A stretch of 34,444 nucleotides of DNA from Xanthobacteraceae bacterium (GTDB lineage Bacteria; Pseudomonadota; Alphaproteobacteria; Rhizobiales; Xanthobacteraceae), in contig JAIESC010000195.1 in the NCBI GenBank assembly GCA_019746355.1, forward strand, positions 1 through 34,444. The letters are read 5' to 3'. The stretch's first letter is position 1; every line of letters begins with the position of its first letter. Below, piece after piece: positions 24,928 to 33,372 of this stretch. A program made the translations under genes and the position numbers. The notes beneath the pieces are model-generated. The model was not told the origin of the DNA and ran no database searches. It saw only the letters and a program-made list of their open reading frames with translations.

Positions 24928-26052
24928 TTGTCGACGAGATCATCAAAAACCGGCGTGCGGCTCACCGGCGAGCAGCGGCTCGACTGGCTCCGGCTCATTC
25001 GCAGCGAGAACGTCGGCCCCCGCACCTTCCGCGCCCTGCTCGATCGCTACGGCTCCGCCGGCGCCGCGCTCGAGGCGCTGCCGGAACTCGCCCGCCGCGG
25101 CGGCGCGGCAAAACCCGGACGCATCTGCCCGGCGGCCGAGGCCGAGCGCGAGATCGAAGCCACGGCGCGGCTCGGCGTCTCACTCATTGCGCTCCCCGAG
25201 CCCGGCTATCCGCCGCGGCTCCGAATGATCGACGACGCGCCGCCGCTGCTTGGCGTGCGCGGCAAGGCCGAGGTGCTGCACGCAAACATGATCGCGCTGG
25301 TCGGCTCGCGCAACGCGTCCGCCGCAGGCGTCAAGTTCGCCGAGCGGATCGCCTATGAGCTTGGCGCGGCAGGATTTGTCATCGCGTCCGGGCTTGCGCG
25401 CGGCATCGATGCCGGCGCGCATCGCGCGAGCCTTGCCAGCGGCACGGTCGCGGTGCTCGCCGGCGGCCACGATCACATCTATCCACCGGAGCACGTGCCG
25501 CTGGTCGAACAGATCATGCCGAACGGCGCAGCCGTCAGCGAGATGCCGCTCGGCTGGGAGCCGCGCGGCCACGATTTCCCCCGCCGCAACCGGCTGATCT
25601 CCGGCCTCGCCGTCGGCGTGGTCATCGTCGAAGCGGCGCGACGCTCGGGTTCGCTGATCACCGCGCGGATGGCCGCCGAACAGGGCCGCGAGGTGTTCGC
25701 GGTGCCGGGCTCGCCGCTCGACCCGCGCGCCGAAGGCACCAACGGCCTGCTCAAGCAGGGCGCGACGCTCGTCACCCAAGCCGCCGACGTGCTCGACGTG
25801 GTGCGGCCGATCCTCGGCCGGAAGCTTGAGGCCTTCGAGGAGCCCGCGGGCGAACCGCCGGCCGGCCCGGCCGAACCGGCGGAGCCTCAGCGCGCCAGCA
25901 TCACCGGGCTCTTGAGCCACGCGCCGGTGAGCATCGACGACCTGATCCGGCAGTCAAACGCGCCGCCCGCGATCGTACGGACTGTGCTTTTGGAACTCGA
26001 GCTTGCCGGCCGGGTGCAACGCCATGGCGGCGGCATGGTCTCGTTGGTGTAG
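24928..26052 (+). CDS. dprA: DNA-processing protein DprA
   Basis: A 374-residue DprA/Smf, which loads RecA on incoming single-stranded DNA during transformation. N-terminal helical region [20 protein letters not shown], then the Rossmann-like core: [10 protein letters not shown] (122-131), [16 protein letters not shown] (150-165), [57 protein letters not shown], and [16 protein letters not shown]-terminal winged-helix (about 315-374) ends the protein. The start is TTG with GGGGGA 7 nt upstream; no better start is seen. A competence role in this organism is untested. Confidence 0.95.
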   Translation: MSTRSSKTGVRLTGEQRLDWLRLIRSENVGPRTFRALLDRYGSAGAALEALPELARRGGAAKPGRICPAAEAEREIEATARLGVSLIALPEPGYPPRLRMIDDAPPLLGVRGKAEVLHANMIALVGSRNASAAGVKFAERIAYELGAAGFVIASGLARGIDAGAHRASLASGTVAVLAGGHDHIYPPEHVPLVEQIMPNGAAVSEMPLGWEPRGHDFPRRNRLISGLAVGVVIVEAARRSGSLITARMAAEQGREVFAVPGSPLDPRAEGTNGLLKQGATLVTQAADVLDVVRPILGRKLEAFEEPAGEPPAGPAEPAEPQRASITGLLSHAPVSIDDLIRQSNAPPAIVRTVLLELELAGRVQRHGGGMVSLV

Positions 26053-26143
26053 CCGTCAAAGCCCCGCAGGCTGCCGTAGAAGCTTTTAGCTCCGTTAGCC
26101 GTCTGCAGGGGATGATCGTTGTCGCCTTTTCGGATTCTTCGGA

Positions 26144-26263
26144 ATGGCCCAGGCCGTTCCGAGGCCTATCTTCCGGGCCATGACTCGAGCTTGGGAACAG
26201 GTCCTCCATATCGCCATGTTCACGGGGGCCGTCGCGACGATCATCGCGTTGATCGTTCTCTGA
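26144..26263 (+). CDS. Possible 39-residue single-helix membrane protein
   Basis: The frame encodes MAQAVPRPIFRAMTRAWEQV followed by a hydrophobic helix LHIAMFTGAVATIIALIVL and a stop. An internal ATG at 26180 would give 27 residues. A short basic N-terminus and one clean membrane segment make it look like a small membrane protein. The ribosome binding site is weak in both cases, so translation is uncertain. It lies between dprA and the transglycosylase gene on the same strand. Confidence 0.35.
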   Translation: MAQAVPRPIFRAMTRAWEQVLHIAMFTGAVATIIALIVL

Positions 26264-26315
26264 CCGTCTGCAGCGGCATGCCGCGGCGCCCGGCCTCGCT
26301 GGTGTAAGCTCAGGC

Positions 26316-27518
26316 ATGATTCTCCGCACCCTCGCCGCAGCCGTCCTGTCGCTGATCGCCACAGCGTCCGCGCAGGCGCAGGTCGTTCACGCCCGCGGTC
26401 TCGATTTCGATCAGTTCATCGCCGAGCTGTGGAAGGACGCGCAGAAGAAGGGCATCACGCGGGGCACCTTCAACAACGCGTTCCAGGGCGTCACGCCCGA
26501 TCCGCGCGTGATCGCCACCACCAAGCGCCAGCCGGAATATGCCAAGCCTGCCGGTGCCTATGTGACGTCGATCGCGTCGGCGATGAACACCAAGACCGGG
26601 CTGAAGAAGGAGCAGGAGTGGCGCGCGACCTTCGACGCGGTCGAGAAGAAGTACCGCGTCGAGCGCTGGGTGATCCTGGCGATCTGGGGGATGGAGACGT
26701 CCTACGGCGCCCTCAAGGACAAGTGGGACGGCATCCGCTCGCTCGCGACGCTGGCCTTCGCCAAATACCGCGATCCCTATTTCCGCGATGAGCTGCTGAT
26801 CGCGCTGAAGATCATCCAGGACGGCCACATCCCGCGCGAGCGGTTCGTCACCTCCTGGGCCGGTGCCATGGGCCAGACCCAGTTCATGCCGACCAACTTC
26901 GTCGACTACGCGGTCGACTTCAGCGGCGACGGCAAGCGCGACATCTGGACCAACGTGCCGGACGTGCTGGCCTCGACCGCGAACTATTTCATGAAGGCTG
27001 CGGGCGGCTGGAAGTGGGGCGTGCCGTGGGGCTTCGAGGTGATCGTGCCGAAGGACTTCGACCTGATGAAGAGCCGCGCGAGCTTCGAGGAATGGGCACG
27101 GCTCGGAGTGAAGCGCGCCGACGGCAAGAGCTTTCCGGGGAGCGGCGACGGCATTCTGTTTTTCCCCACCGGCCTCCCCGGCCCGGCCTTCATCGTCACG
27201 CCGAACTTCGATGTCATCAAGGACTACAACGACTCCGACGTCTACGCGCTCGCCATCGGCCATCTCAGCGACCTGATGCAGGGCGGCGGGCCGATCCGCA
27301 CGCCGTGGCCCGCCCACGCGACGCAGCTGCCGCGCGACGACCGGATCGCGCTGCAGAAGAAGCTCGCGGCGCTGGGCTACGACCAGACGCGGTTTTCCGC
27401 GCACCTCGATTTCAAGATGCGCGACTTCGTGCGCGCCGAGCAGAAGAAGCACGGCCTCGTCACCGACGGCCACCCCAATGCCGCGCTGCTCGACCGGATG
27501 GGCGTGAAGCGGCAATAA
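26316..27518 (+). CDS. MltB-family lytic murein transglycosylase
   Basis: A 400-residue periplasmic enzyme that cleaves the MurNAc-GlcNAc bond of peptidoglycan, forming 1,6-anhydro ends. A signal peptide (LRTLAAAVLSLIATASAQA) precedes the SLT/MltB domain, with the catalytic Glu127 in LAIWGMETSYGALKDK. Also seen are SWAGAMGQTQFMPTNFVDYA and ANYFMKAAGGWKWGVPWGFE. A C-terminal peptidoglycan-binding domain (about 325-400) carries LQKKLAALGYD and RAEQKKHGLVTDGHP. No lipobox is seen, so it is soluble or peptidoglycan-bound. The ribosome binding site is weak. It is the last gene before the structured-RNA region. Confidence 0.94.
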   Translation: MILRTLAAAVLSLIATASAQAQVVHARGLDFDQFIAELWKDAQKKGITRGTFNNAFQGVTPDPRVIATTKRQPEYAKPAGAYVTSIASAMNTKTGLKKEQEWRATFDAVEKKYRVERWVILAIWGMETSYGALKDKWDGIRSLATLAFAKYRDPYFRDELLIALKIIQDGHIPRERFVTSWAGAMGQTQFMPTNFVDYAVDFSGDGKRDIWTNVPDVLASTANYFMKAAGGWKWGVPWGFEVIVPKDFDLMKSRASFEEWARLGVKRADGKSFPGSGDGILFFPTGLPGPAFIVTPNFDVIKDYNDSDVYALAIGHLSDLMQGGGPIRTPWPAHATQLPRDDRIALQKKLAALGYDQTRFSAHLDFKMRDFVRAEQKKHGLVTDGHPNAALLDRMGVKRQ

Positions 27519-27559
27519 GGCCTTCTCCCCAACGATTTTGCACGCCGTGGTGTGTGGGG

Positions 27560-27590
27560 TTGACATGATGTTCTCTTTTTGTTCTATAAC
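27560..27590 (+). promoter_or_regulatory. Promoter with LexA-type (SOS) box
   Basis: TTGACA (27560-27565) and TATAAC (27585-27590) are good -35 and -10 elements, with a 19-bp spacer, slightly long. Inside the spacer is GTTC-TCTTTTT-GTTC (27570-27584), a perfect match to the alphaproteobacterial LexA box GTTC-N7-GTTC, ending at the base before the -10. LexA bound there would block RNA polymerase. No protein gene starts close downstream; the transcript would begin near 27597 and enter the structured region leading to topA. Confidence 0.65.
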
Positions 27591-27596
27591 ACGCAT

Positions 27597-27926
27597 CCCC
27601 GCTCAATCGAGGACATCGTCGATCGCGACGTTCGAAGAGGGAGCAGGGTGCGGTGCCCAACAACTGGCATCGCGTTGGAGCGCCGGGAGGCGCCGGGCCC
27701 TACGTCACTGGGCCAGCGCGCCCGAAAGCGGCACCCCCTGGTAACAGGGGACCTGCCGTGGCGCGCGGCGGACCCCGGATTTGGGTTCGCCAACGGGCGG
27801 CGTTATCGCCCGTGGCGCCTCCCGGCGCTCCATCGCCTCTTGCGAGGGGGACGGAAAAAAGGGAAACGGGCCGGCCCGGGCGCCCGAACTCAAGGCACCG
27901 GGGCGATGATGATTGCCCAGGCTTTT
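27597..27926 (+). ncRNA. Candidate structured RNA / long topA leader with five-way junction
   Basis: A closing helix P1 is formed by TGGAGCGCCGGGAGGCGCC (27676-27694) and its perfect complement (27814-27832), 19 bp, plus 3 more pairs past one T/T mismatch. Inside are four hairpins. A is GGCCC/GGGCC (27696-27714). B is GCGCGCC/GGCGCGC (27716-27766), containing GGCA/TGCC and CCCCTG-GTAA-CAGGGG with a GNRA tetraloop. C is ACCC/GGGT (27772-27786). D is ACGGGCG/CGCCCGT (27793-27813). A 5' hairpin CGTCG-ATCG-CGACG lies at 27617-27630. Ends are inferred: the start from the promoter, the end from the hairpin at 27901. It does not match tmRNA, RNase P, SRP or 6S RNA as I know them. Confidence 0.6.
27901..27926 (+). 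terminator. Possible intrinsic terminator of the structured RNA
   Basis: GGGCGAT and ATTGCCC form a 7-bp stem (one G/T pair) with GATG loop, followed by AGGCTTTT. The T-run is short and offset by four bases, so termination may be partial and transcripts could continue into topA. Confidence 0.4.
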
Positions 27927-28050
27927 GTCAGCGGCGACGCAATATCAGGACGCGTCCCGGTTTAATATTCTCGGTCCAGTTGCGTTGAAAAAAGGGCCGG
28001 TTCTGTCGGAGATGAGCCCGCCAAACGGCCCCCCGCGGAACCTTCATGAT

Positions 28051-28127
28051 TTGACAGGGGGCCATGAGTTACCCATGTTCGCGGCGAGTCGGATGGCCGA
28101 GTTCGCCGGCATTCGGACGAGAACTCG
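28051..28127 (+). promoter_or_regulatory. Possible topA-proximal promoter and leader hairpin
   Basis: TTGACA (28051-28056) is followed after 17 bp by CATGTT, a weak -10, giving a start about 60 bp before the topA ATG. Within that leader CGAGTTC (28098-28104) pairs with GAACTCG (28121-28127). It would provide topA transcription independent of the LexA-type promoter. Confidence 0.35.
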
Positions 28128-28148
28128 CCTCCAACCCATTGGACTTAA

Positions 28149-30851
28149 ATGAAAATTGTCGTCGTTGAATCGCCCGCCAAGGCCAAGACGATCAACAAAT
28201 ACCTCGGCCCCGGCTATGAGGTTCTGGCCTCGTTCGGCCATGTCCGCGACCTTCCGCCCAAGGACGGATCGGTCGATCCGGAGCAGGATTTCCGCATGCT
28301 CTGGGAGGTCGACGACAAGTCGGCCAAGCGGCTCAACGACATCGCCCGGGCGGTCAAGGGTGCCGAGAAGCTCATTCTCGCCACCGACCCGGATCGCGAG
28401 GGCGAGGCGATCTCCTGGCACGTGCTCGAGGTGCTGAAGCAGAAGCACGCGCTGAAGAGCCAGCCGGTCGAGCGCGTGGTGTTCAACGCCATCACCAAGC
28501 AGGCCGTCGCCGACGCGATGAAGAACCCGCGCCAGATCGACGGCGCGCTGGTCGATGCCTATCTCGCCCGCCGGGCGCTCGACTATCTCGTCGGCTTCAC
28601 GCTCTCCCCGGTGCTGTGGCGCAAGCTCCCGGGCGCGCGGTCCGCCGGCCGCGTCCAGTCGGTGGCGCTCCGCCTCGTCTCCGACCGCGAGCTCGAGATC
28701 GAGAAATTCGTCGCCCGCGAATACTGGTCGCTGGTCGCCCAGCTCGCGACGCCGCGCAACGAAACGTTCGAGGCCCGCCTGGTCGGGGCCGACGGCAAGA
28801 AGATCCAGCGGCTCGACATCGGCTCGGGCCAGGAGGCTGAAGACTTCAAGAAGGCGCTGGAGACCGCGGCCTTCACCGTCAACTCGGTCGAGGCCAAGCC
28901 CGCGCGGCGCAACCCCTACCCGCCGTTCATGACCTCGACCCTGCAGCAGGAGGCGAGCCGCAAGTTCGGCTTTGCGCCGGCGCACACCATGCGGCTGGCG
29001 CAGCGGCTCTACGAGGGCACCGACATCGACGGCGAGACCGTCGGCCTCATCACCTATATGCGAACCGACGGCGTCGACATCGCGCCGGAGGCGATCTCGT
29101 CGGCGCGCCGGCTGATCGAGAGCGACTACGGCAAGCAGTATGTGCCGTCCTCGCCGCGCCAGTACGTGTCGAAGTCGAAGAACGCGCAGGAGGCCCACGA
29201 GGCGATCCGCCCGACCGACCTCAGCCGCCGCCCGGCCGCCGTTCGCAAGGTGCTGGAGCCGGATCAGGCCAAGCTTTACGAGCTGATCTGGCTGCGCACC
29301 ATCGCCAGCCAGATGGAATCCGCCGAGCTCGAGCGCACCACCGTCGACATCACCGCCAAGGTCGGCTCCCGCGTGCTTGATCTGCGCGCCACCGGCACGG
29401 TGATCAAGTTCGACGGCTTCCTCACGCTCTACACCGAGGACCAGGACGACAAGTCGGACGAGGAGGACGCAAACCGCCTCCCCGCGATGAGCAGCGGCGA
29501 GCCGCTGTCGAAGCGCGAAATCCGGGCGACCCAGCATTTCACCGAGCCGCCGCCGCGCTACTCGGAAGCCTCCCTCGTCAAACGCATGGAAGAGCTCGGC
29601 ATCGGCCGGCCTTCGACCTATGCCTCGATCCTGCAGGTGCTGAAGGACCGCGGCTATGTGCGGCTCGACAAGAAGCGCCTGGTGCCCGAGGACAAGGGCC
29701 GGGTGCTGACCGCGTTCCTGGAGAACTTCTTCCAGCGGTACGTCGAGTACGACTTCACCGCGAGCCTGGAAGAGCAGCTCGACAGGATCTCCAACAACGA
29801 GCTGCCCTACAAGGACGTGCTGCGCGACTTCTGGCGCGACTTCACCGCCGCGGTCGGCGGCATCAAGGACCTGCGCGTCGCCCAGGTGATCGACGCGCTC
29901 GACGAGGTGCTGGCGCCGCACCTGTTCCCGCCGAAGCCCGACGGCAGCGATCCGCGCAAGTGCCCGAATTGCGAGAACGGCCGGATCGGGCTCAAGCTCG
30001 GCCGGTTCGGCGGCTTCATCGGCTGCTCGAACTATCCGGAATGCAAGTTCACGCGGCAGCTTTCGGTCGGCCCCGACGGCAACGGCGGCGGCATGCGCAA
30101 GCTCGGCGAGGACCCGGAAACCGGCCTCGAGGTCACCGTGCGCTCGGGCCGGTTCGGCAGCTATCTGCAGCTCGGCGAAGCCACCAAGGACGAAGACGGC
30201 AAGGCGGTGAAGCCCAAGCGCGCGAGCCTGCCGAAGGGCGTCGCGCCGGACGAGATCGATCTCGACCGCGCGGTGAAGCTGCTCGCCCTGCCCCGCATCA
30301 TCGGCAAGCATCCGGACGACGGCGAGGACATCATCGGCGGCGTCGGGCGCTTCGGCCCTTATGTGAAGCACGGCAAGATCTACGCCAACATCAGCGCCGA
30401 TGAGGACATCCTCAACGTCGGCCTCAATCGCGCGGTGGCGCTGATCGAGGAGAAGAAGGCCAATCCGGGCAAGGGCCGCCGCGGTGCCGACCCCGGCAAG
30501 CAGCTCGGCGAGCATCCGCAGAAAGGCGGCATGATCGTCGCCAAGAACGGCCGCTACGGGCCCTACGTCAGCCACGATGGCGTCAACGCCAACCTGCCGA
30601 ACGACAAGACGCCGGAAACGATCACGCTCGACGAGGCGGCGGCGCTGATCGACGCCCGCGCCGAACGCTCGGGCGGCAAATCGACCGCGCGACGCAAGCG
30701 CCCGGCGCGCGGCGAAAGCGCAACCAAGAAGGCAGCCTCCGCTCCGAAGGCGAAGGCCGCCGCGGAGGCAAAACCGAAGAAGCGTGCCGCGGCCAGCACC
30801 GCGAAAGCGCCGCGTAAATCGAAGACGGCGAAAGCCGAAGCCGCCGAATGA
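28149..30851 (+). CDS. topA: DNA topoisomerase I
   Basis: A 900-residue type IA topoisomerase that relaxes negative supercoils. The TOPRIM domain begins MKIVVVESPAKAKTINKYLG (Glu7) and has LATDPDREGEAISWH with Asp80, Asp82 and Glu84. The catalytic Tyr303 lies in VGLITYMRTDG. A four-Cys zinc ribbon is at 605-632 (Cys605, 608, 626, 632). C-terminal topoisomerase repeats with a GRFG/GRYG-Y core follow: SGRFGSYLQLGE, VGRFGPYVKHGKIYANI, NGRYGPYVSHDGVNANL. The last 60 residues are a Lys/Ala-rich tail that probably binds DNA. The ribosome binding site is weak (TTGGACTTAAATG). The long upstream leader may regulate it. Confidence 0.98.
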   Translation: MKIVVVESPAKAKTINKYLGPGYEVLASFGHVRDLPPKDGSVDPEQDFRMLWEVDDKSAKRLNDIARAVKGAEKLILATDPDREGEAISWHVLEVLKQKHALKSQPVERVVFNAITKQAVADAMKNPRQIDGALVDAYLARRALDYLVGFTLSPVLWRKLPGARSAGRVQSVALRLVSDRELEIEKFVAREYWSLVAQLATPRNETFEARLVGADGKKIQRLDIGSGQEAEDFKKALETAAFTVNSVEAKPARRNPYPPFMTSTLQQEASRKFGFAPAHTMRLAQRLYEGTDIDGETVGLITYMRTDGVDIAPEAISSARRLIESDYGKQYVPSSPRQYVSKSKNAQEAHEAIRPTDLSRRPAAVRKVLEPDQAKLYELIWLRTIASQMESAELERTTVDITAKVGSRVLDLRATGTVIKFDGFLTLYTEDQDDKSDEEDANRLPAMSSGEPLSKREIRATQHFTEPPPRYSEASLVKRMEELGIGRPSTYASILQVLKDRGYVRLDKKRLVPEDKGRVLTAFLENFFQRYVEYDFTASLEEQLDRISNNELPYKDVLRDFWRDFTAAVGGIKDLRVAQVIDALDEVLAPHLFPPKPDGSDPRKCPNCENGRIGLKLGRFGGFIGCSNYPECKFTRQLSVGPDGNGGGMRKLGEDPETGLEVTVRSGRFGSYLQLGEATKDEDGKAVKPKRASLPKGVAPDEIDLDRAVKLLALPRIIGKHPDDGEDIIGGVGRFGPYVKHGKIYANISADEDILNVGLNRAVALIEEKKANPGKGRRGADPGKQLGEHPQKGGMIVAKNGRYGPYVSHDGVNANLPNDKTPETITLDEAAALIDARAERSGGKSTARRKRPARGESATKKAASAPKAKAAAEAKPKKRAAASTAKAPRKSKTAKAEAAE

Positions 30852-30885
30852 ACCGGCTAGATTGGCTGAAAAACTCTCCCCGCGA

Positions 30886-30987
30886 TCATTCCGGGACGCC
30901 GCGAAGCGGCGCGCCCGGAATCCAGAGCATCGGGATTTCCTGCGTTTCTGGATTCCGGGCTCGCGCCTTCGGCGCGCCCCGGAATGA
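30886..30987. repeat. Long palindromic repeat, copy 2 (between topA and rnr)
   Basis: Outer arms TCATTCCGGG and CCCGGAATGA enclose CGCCGC-GAA-GCGGCG, the inner stem CCCGGAATCCAGA/TCTGGATTCCGGG and GCGCC-TTC-GGCGC. It has the same plan as copies 1 and 3, with different but complementary hairpin sequences. It starts 34 bp after the topA stop and may act as a terminator or mRNA stabiliser. Confidence 0.95.
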
Positions 30988-31107
30988 CGACCCGGCCGTT
31001 TTAAGCAAGCTGCTGGCCGCCGCGCTGGCAATGGTGCCGCGCGGCCCCTACATGAGAGGTGCCGGCGCGCCCTGAACGCGCTCGGCCAACTATATTCAGG
31101 TTATTCA

Positions 31108-33372
31108 TTGGTACGAAATCCACCCAAACAAATTCCCTTCCCCAGCAAGGACCAGATCCTTGCGTTCATCAACGAAACCCCGGGCAAGGTCGGCACCCGC
31201 GAAATCGCCCGCGCCTTCAACCTCAAGAACGACCGCCGCGTCGAGCTGAAGCGGCTCTTGCGCGAGCTTGCCGACGAAGGCCGCGTCGAGGCCCGCCGCA
31301 AGAAGCTGCATAAGCCCGGCGGTCTGCCCGAGGTGACGCTCGCCGACATCACCGGCCGTGACAGCGACGGCGAGTTGCTCGCGACCCCCACCGAATGGGA
31401 TGAGGACGAGCACGGCCCGGTGCCGACAATCCGCATCATGGTCCCGCGCAAGGCCCGCCCCCACGAGGTGGCCGGCGTCGGCGACCGCGCGCTGGTTCGC
31501 ATTCAGGAAAGCCGTGACGACGACGTCCGCTATTCCGGCCGCGTCATCAAAATCATCGACAAGGCCAAGACCCGCGCCATCGGCATCTTCCGCGCCCTGC
31601 CGGGCGGTGGCGGCCGGCTCGTGCCGGTTGACAAGAAGCAGCTCGGCAAGGAGCTCACGATCCCCCGCGACGCCACCAAGGACGCCCGGGACGGCGACCT
31701 GATCGCGGTTCAGGTGCAGCCGCAGCGCTTCGGCCTGCCGGTCGCGCGCGTCGAGGAGCGGCTCGGCTCGCTCAAGACCGAGCGCGCGGTGAGCCTGATC
31801 GCGATCCACGCCCACGGCATCCCGCACGTGTTTCCGGTCGCCGCCGAAGCCGAGGCCCATGCGGCGCGGCCCGCGAGCCTCGAAGGCCGCGAGGACTGGC
31901 GCAAGCTTCCGCTCGTCACCATCGATCCGGTCGACGCGAAAGACCATGACGACGCGGTGCACGCCGCGCCCGATCCCGATCCGGCCAACCCCGGCGGCCA
32001 CATCATCACCGTCGCCATCGCCGACGTGGCGCACTATGTGCGGCCGGGCTCGGCACTCGACCGCGAGGCGGTGAAACGCGGCAACTCGGTCTATTTCCCC
32101 GACCGCGTCGTGCCGATGCTGCCGGAGCGCATCTCCAACGATCTCTGCTCGCTGCGCCCGCGCGAGGACCGCGCGGCGCTCGCGGTGCGCATGATCATCG
32201 GCAAGGACGGCCGCAAGAAATCCCACACCTTCCACCGCGTGCTGATGCGGTCGGCGGCGAAGCTCAACTACCAGCAGGCGCAGGCCGCGATCGGCGGCGC
32301 GCCCGACGAGGACACGAGCCCCCTGCTCGATAACGTGCTGCGCCCGCTTTACGACGCTTACGATGCGCTCAAGCGCGCCCGCGAAGCGCGCGGGCCGCTC
32401 GATCTCGATCTGCCGGAGCGAAAAATCCTGCTCAAGCATGACGGCACGGTCGACCGCGTGATCACGCCGGAGCGGCTGGAGTCGCACCGGCTGATCGAGG
32501 AGTTCATGATCCTCGCCAACGTCGCCGCGGCCGAGACGCTGGAGCAGGCGCGCGTGCCGCTGGTCTATCGGGTGCACGACGAGCCGTCGCTGGAGAAGAT
32601 CGAGGCGCTTCGCAAATTCCTCGAGACGCTGCACATCTCGCTGCCCAAGGGCGGCGCGCTGCGCGCCGAGCAGTTCAACCGCATCCTCGACCGCGTCAAA
32701 GGCCAGGACGTGGAAAAGCTCGTCAACGAGGTGGTGCTGCGCTCGCAGGCGCAAGCCGAATACGCGGCCGACAACTACGGCCATTTCGGCCTCAACCTGC
32801 GCCGTTACGCGCACTTCACCTCGCCGATCCGCCGTTATGCCGACCTGATCGTGCATCGCGGCCTGATCCGCGCCCGCAAATTCAGCTCCGACGGCTTGCC
32901 GGAAAGCCAGGACCACGCCGCGCTGGCCGAGATCGCAGCCGAGATTTCCGCCTGCGAGCGCCGCGCCATGAAGGCCGAACGCGAAACGAATGATCGGCTG
33001 ATCGCGCACTTCCTGTCCGACCGGATCGGCGCGACGTTCGAGGGCCGCATCTCCGGCGTCACCCGCGCCGGCCTGTTCATCAAGCTCGACGACACCGGCG
33101 CGGACGGCTTCGTGCCGGCGCGCACCATCGGCTCGGAATACTTCCGCTACGAGGAAGGCCTGCACGCCATGGTCGGCAGCCGCAGCGGCGAAACCCACCG
33201 GCTCGGCGACCGCGTCACCGTCAAACTCGTCGAGGCCGCACCGGTTGCAGGCGCGCTGCGCTTTGAACTGCTCTCCGAAGGCCGCATGGCTGCCCGTCCG
33301 CAGCAGCGGCCATCGGGCAAGTCGCGGCCTGAACGCCGCCGCGAAAAGCGCTATGGTCAGCGCCGCAGATGA
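31108..33372 (+). CDS. rnr: Ribonuclease R
   Basis: A 754-residue RNase II-family 3'-5' exoribonuclease able to degrade structured RNA. An N-terminal winged helix (KVGTREIARAFNLKNDRRVE) leads into cold-shock-type OB domains. The RNB catalytic domain has TIDPVDAKDHDDAV, where Asp273, 279, 281 and 282 hold the metals, and GLNLRRYAHFTSPIRRYADL. An S1 domain (ATFEGRISGVTRAGLFIKLD) and a basic C-terminal tail (RPERRREKRYGQRRR) follow. The frame starts at a TTG at 31108 with AGG 8 nt upstream; I see no better start. Its stop overlaps the Nudix ATG (ATGA). Confidence 0.96.
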   Translation: MVRNPPKQIPFPSKDQILAFINETPGKVGTREIARAFNLKNDRRVELKRLLRELADEGRVEARRKKLHKPGGLPEVTLADITGRDSDGELLATPTEWDEDEHGPVPTIRIMVPRKARPHEVAGVGDRALVRIQESRDDDVRYSGRVIKIIDKAKTRAIGIFRALPGGGGRLVPVDKKQLGKELTIPRDATKDARDGDLIAVQVQPQRFGLPVARVEERLGSLKTERAVSLIAIHAHGIPHVFPVAAEAEAHAARPASLEGREDWRKLPLVTIDPVDAKDHDDAVHAAPDPDPANPGGHIITVAIADVAHYVRPGSALDREAVKRGNSVYFPDRVVPMLPERISNDLCSLRPREDRAALAVRMIIGKDGRKKSHTFHRVLMRSAAKLNYQQAQAAIGGAPDEDTSPLLDNVLRPLYDAYDALKRAREARGPLDLDLPERKILLKHDGTVDRVITPERLESHRLIEEFMILANVAAAETLEQARVPLVYRVHDEPSLEKIEALRKFLETLHISLPKGGALRAEQFNRILDRVKGQDVEKLVNEVVLRSQAQAEYAADNYGHFGLNLRRYAHFTSPIRRYADLIVHRGLIRARKFSSDGLPESQDHAALAEIAAEISACERRAMKAERETNDRLIAHFLSDRIGATFEGRISGVTRAGLFIKLDDTGADGFVPARTIGSEYFRYEEGLHAMVGSRSGETHRLGDRVTVKLVEAAPVAGALRFELLSEGRMAARPQQRPSGKSRPERRREKRYGQRRR

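Noticed and set aside
27906..27965. An 18-19 residue frame (ATG ATG ATT...) at the end of the structured RNA, possible toxin-type peptide
   Set aside because: The start lies inside a hairpin, there is no good ribosome binding site, and the peptide is not hydrophobic enough to resemble TisB-like toxins.
27653..27988. A 111-codon frame (GTG start) through the structured region upstream of topA
   Set aside because: The product is Pro/Gly/Arg low-complexity, as expected from GC-rich hairpins, and the region's inverted repeats explain the sequence better than coding does.
27540..28148. tmRNA, RNase P RNA, SRP RNA or 6S RNA in the MltB-topA gap
   Set aside because: I looked for their conserved cores (for example GAGGAAAGTCC of RNase P and the SRP tetraloop region) and found none.
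28044..31031. A 995-codon open frame on the minus strand opposite topA
   Set aside because: It is the GC-rich antisense shadow of topA, which has all catalytic motifs; the antisense translation is Arg/Ala/Leu/Asp-biased with no recognisable domain.
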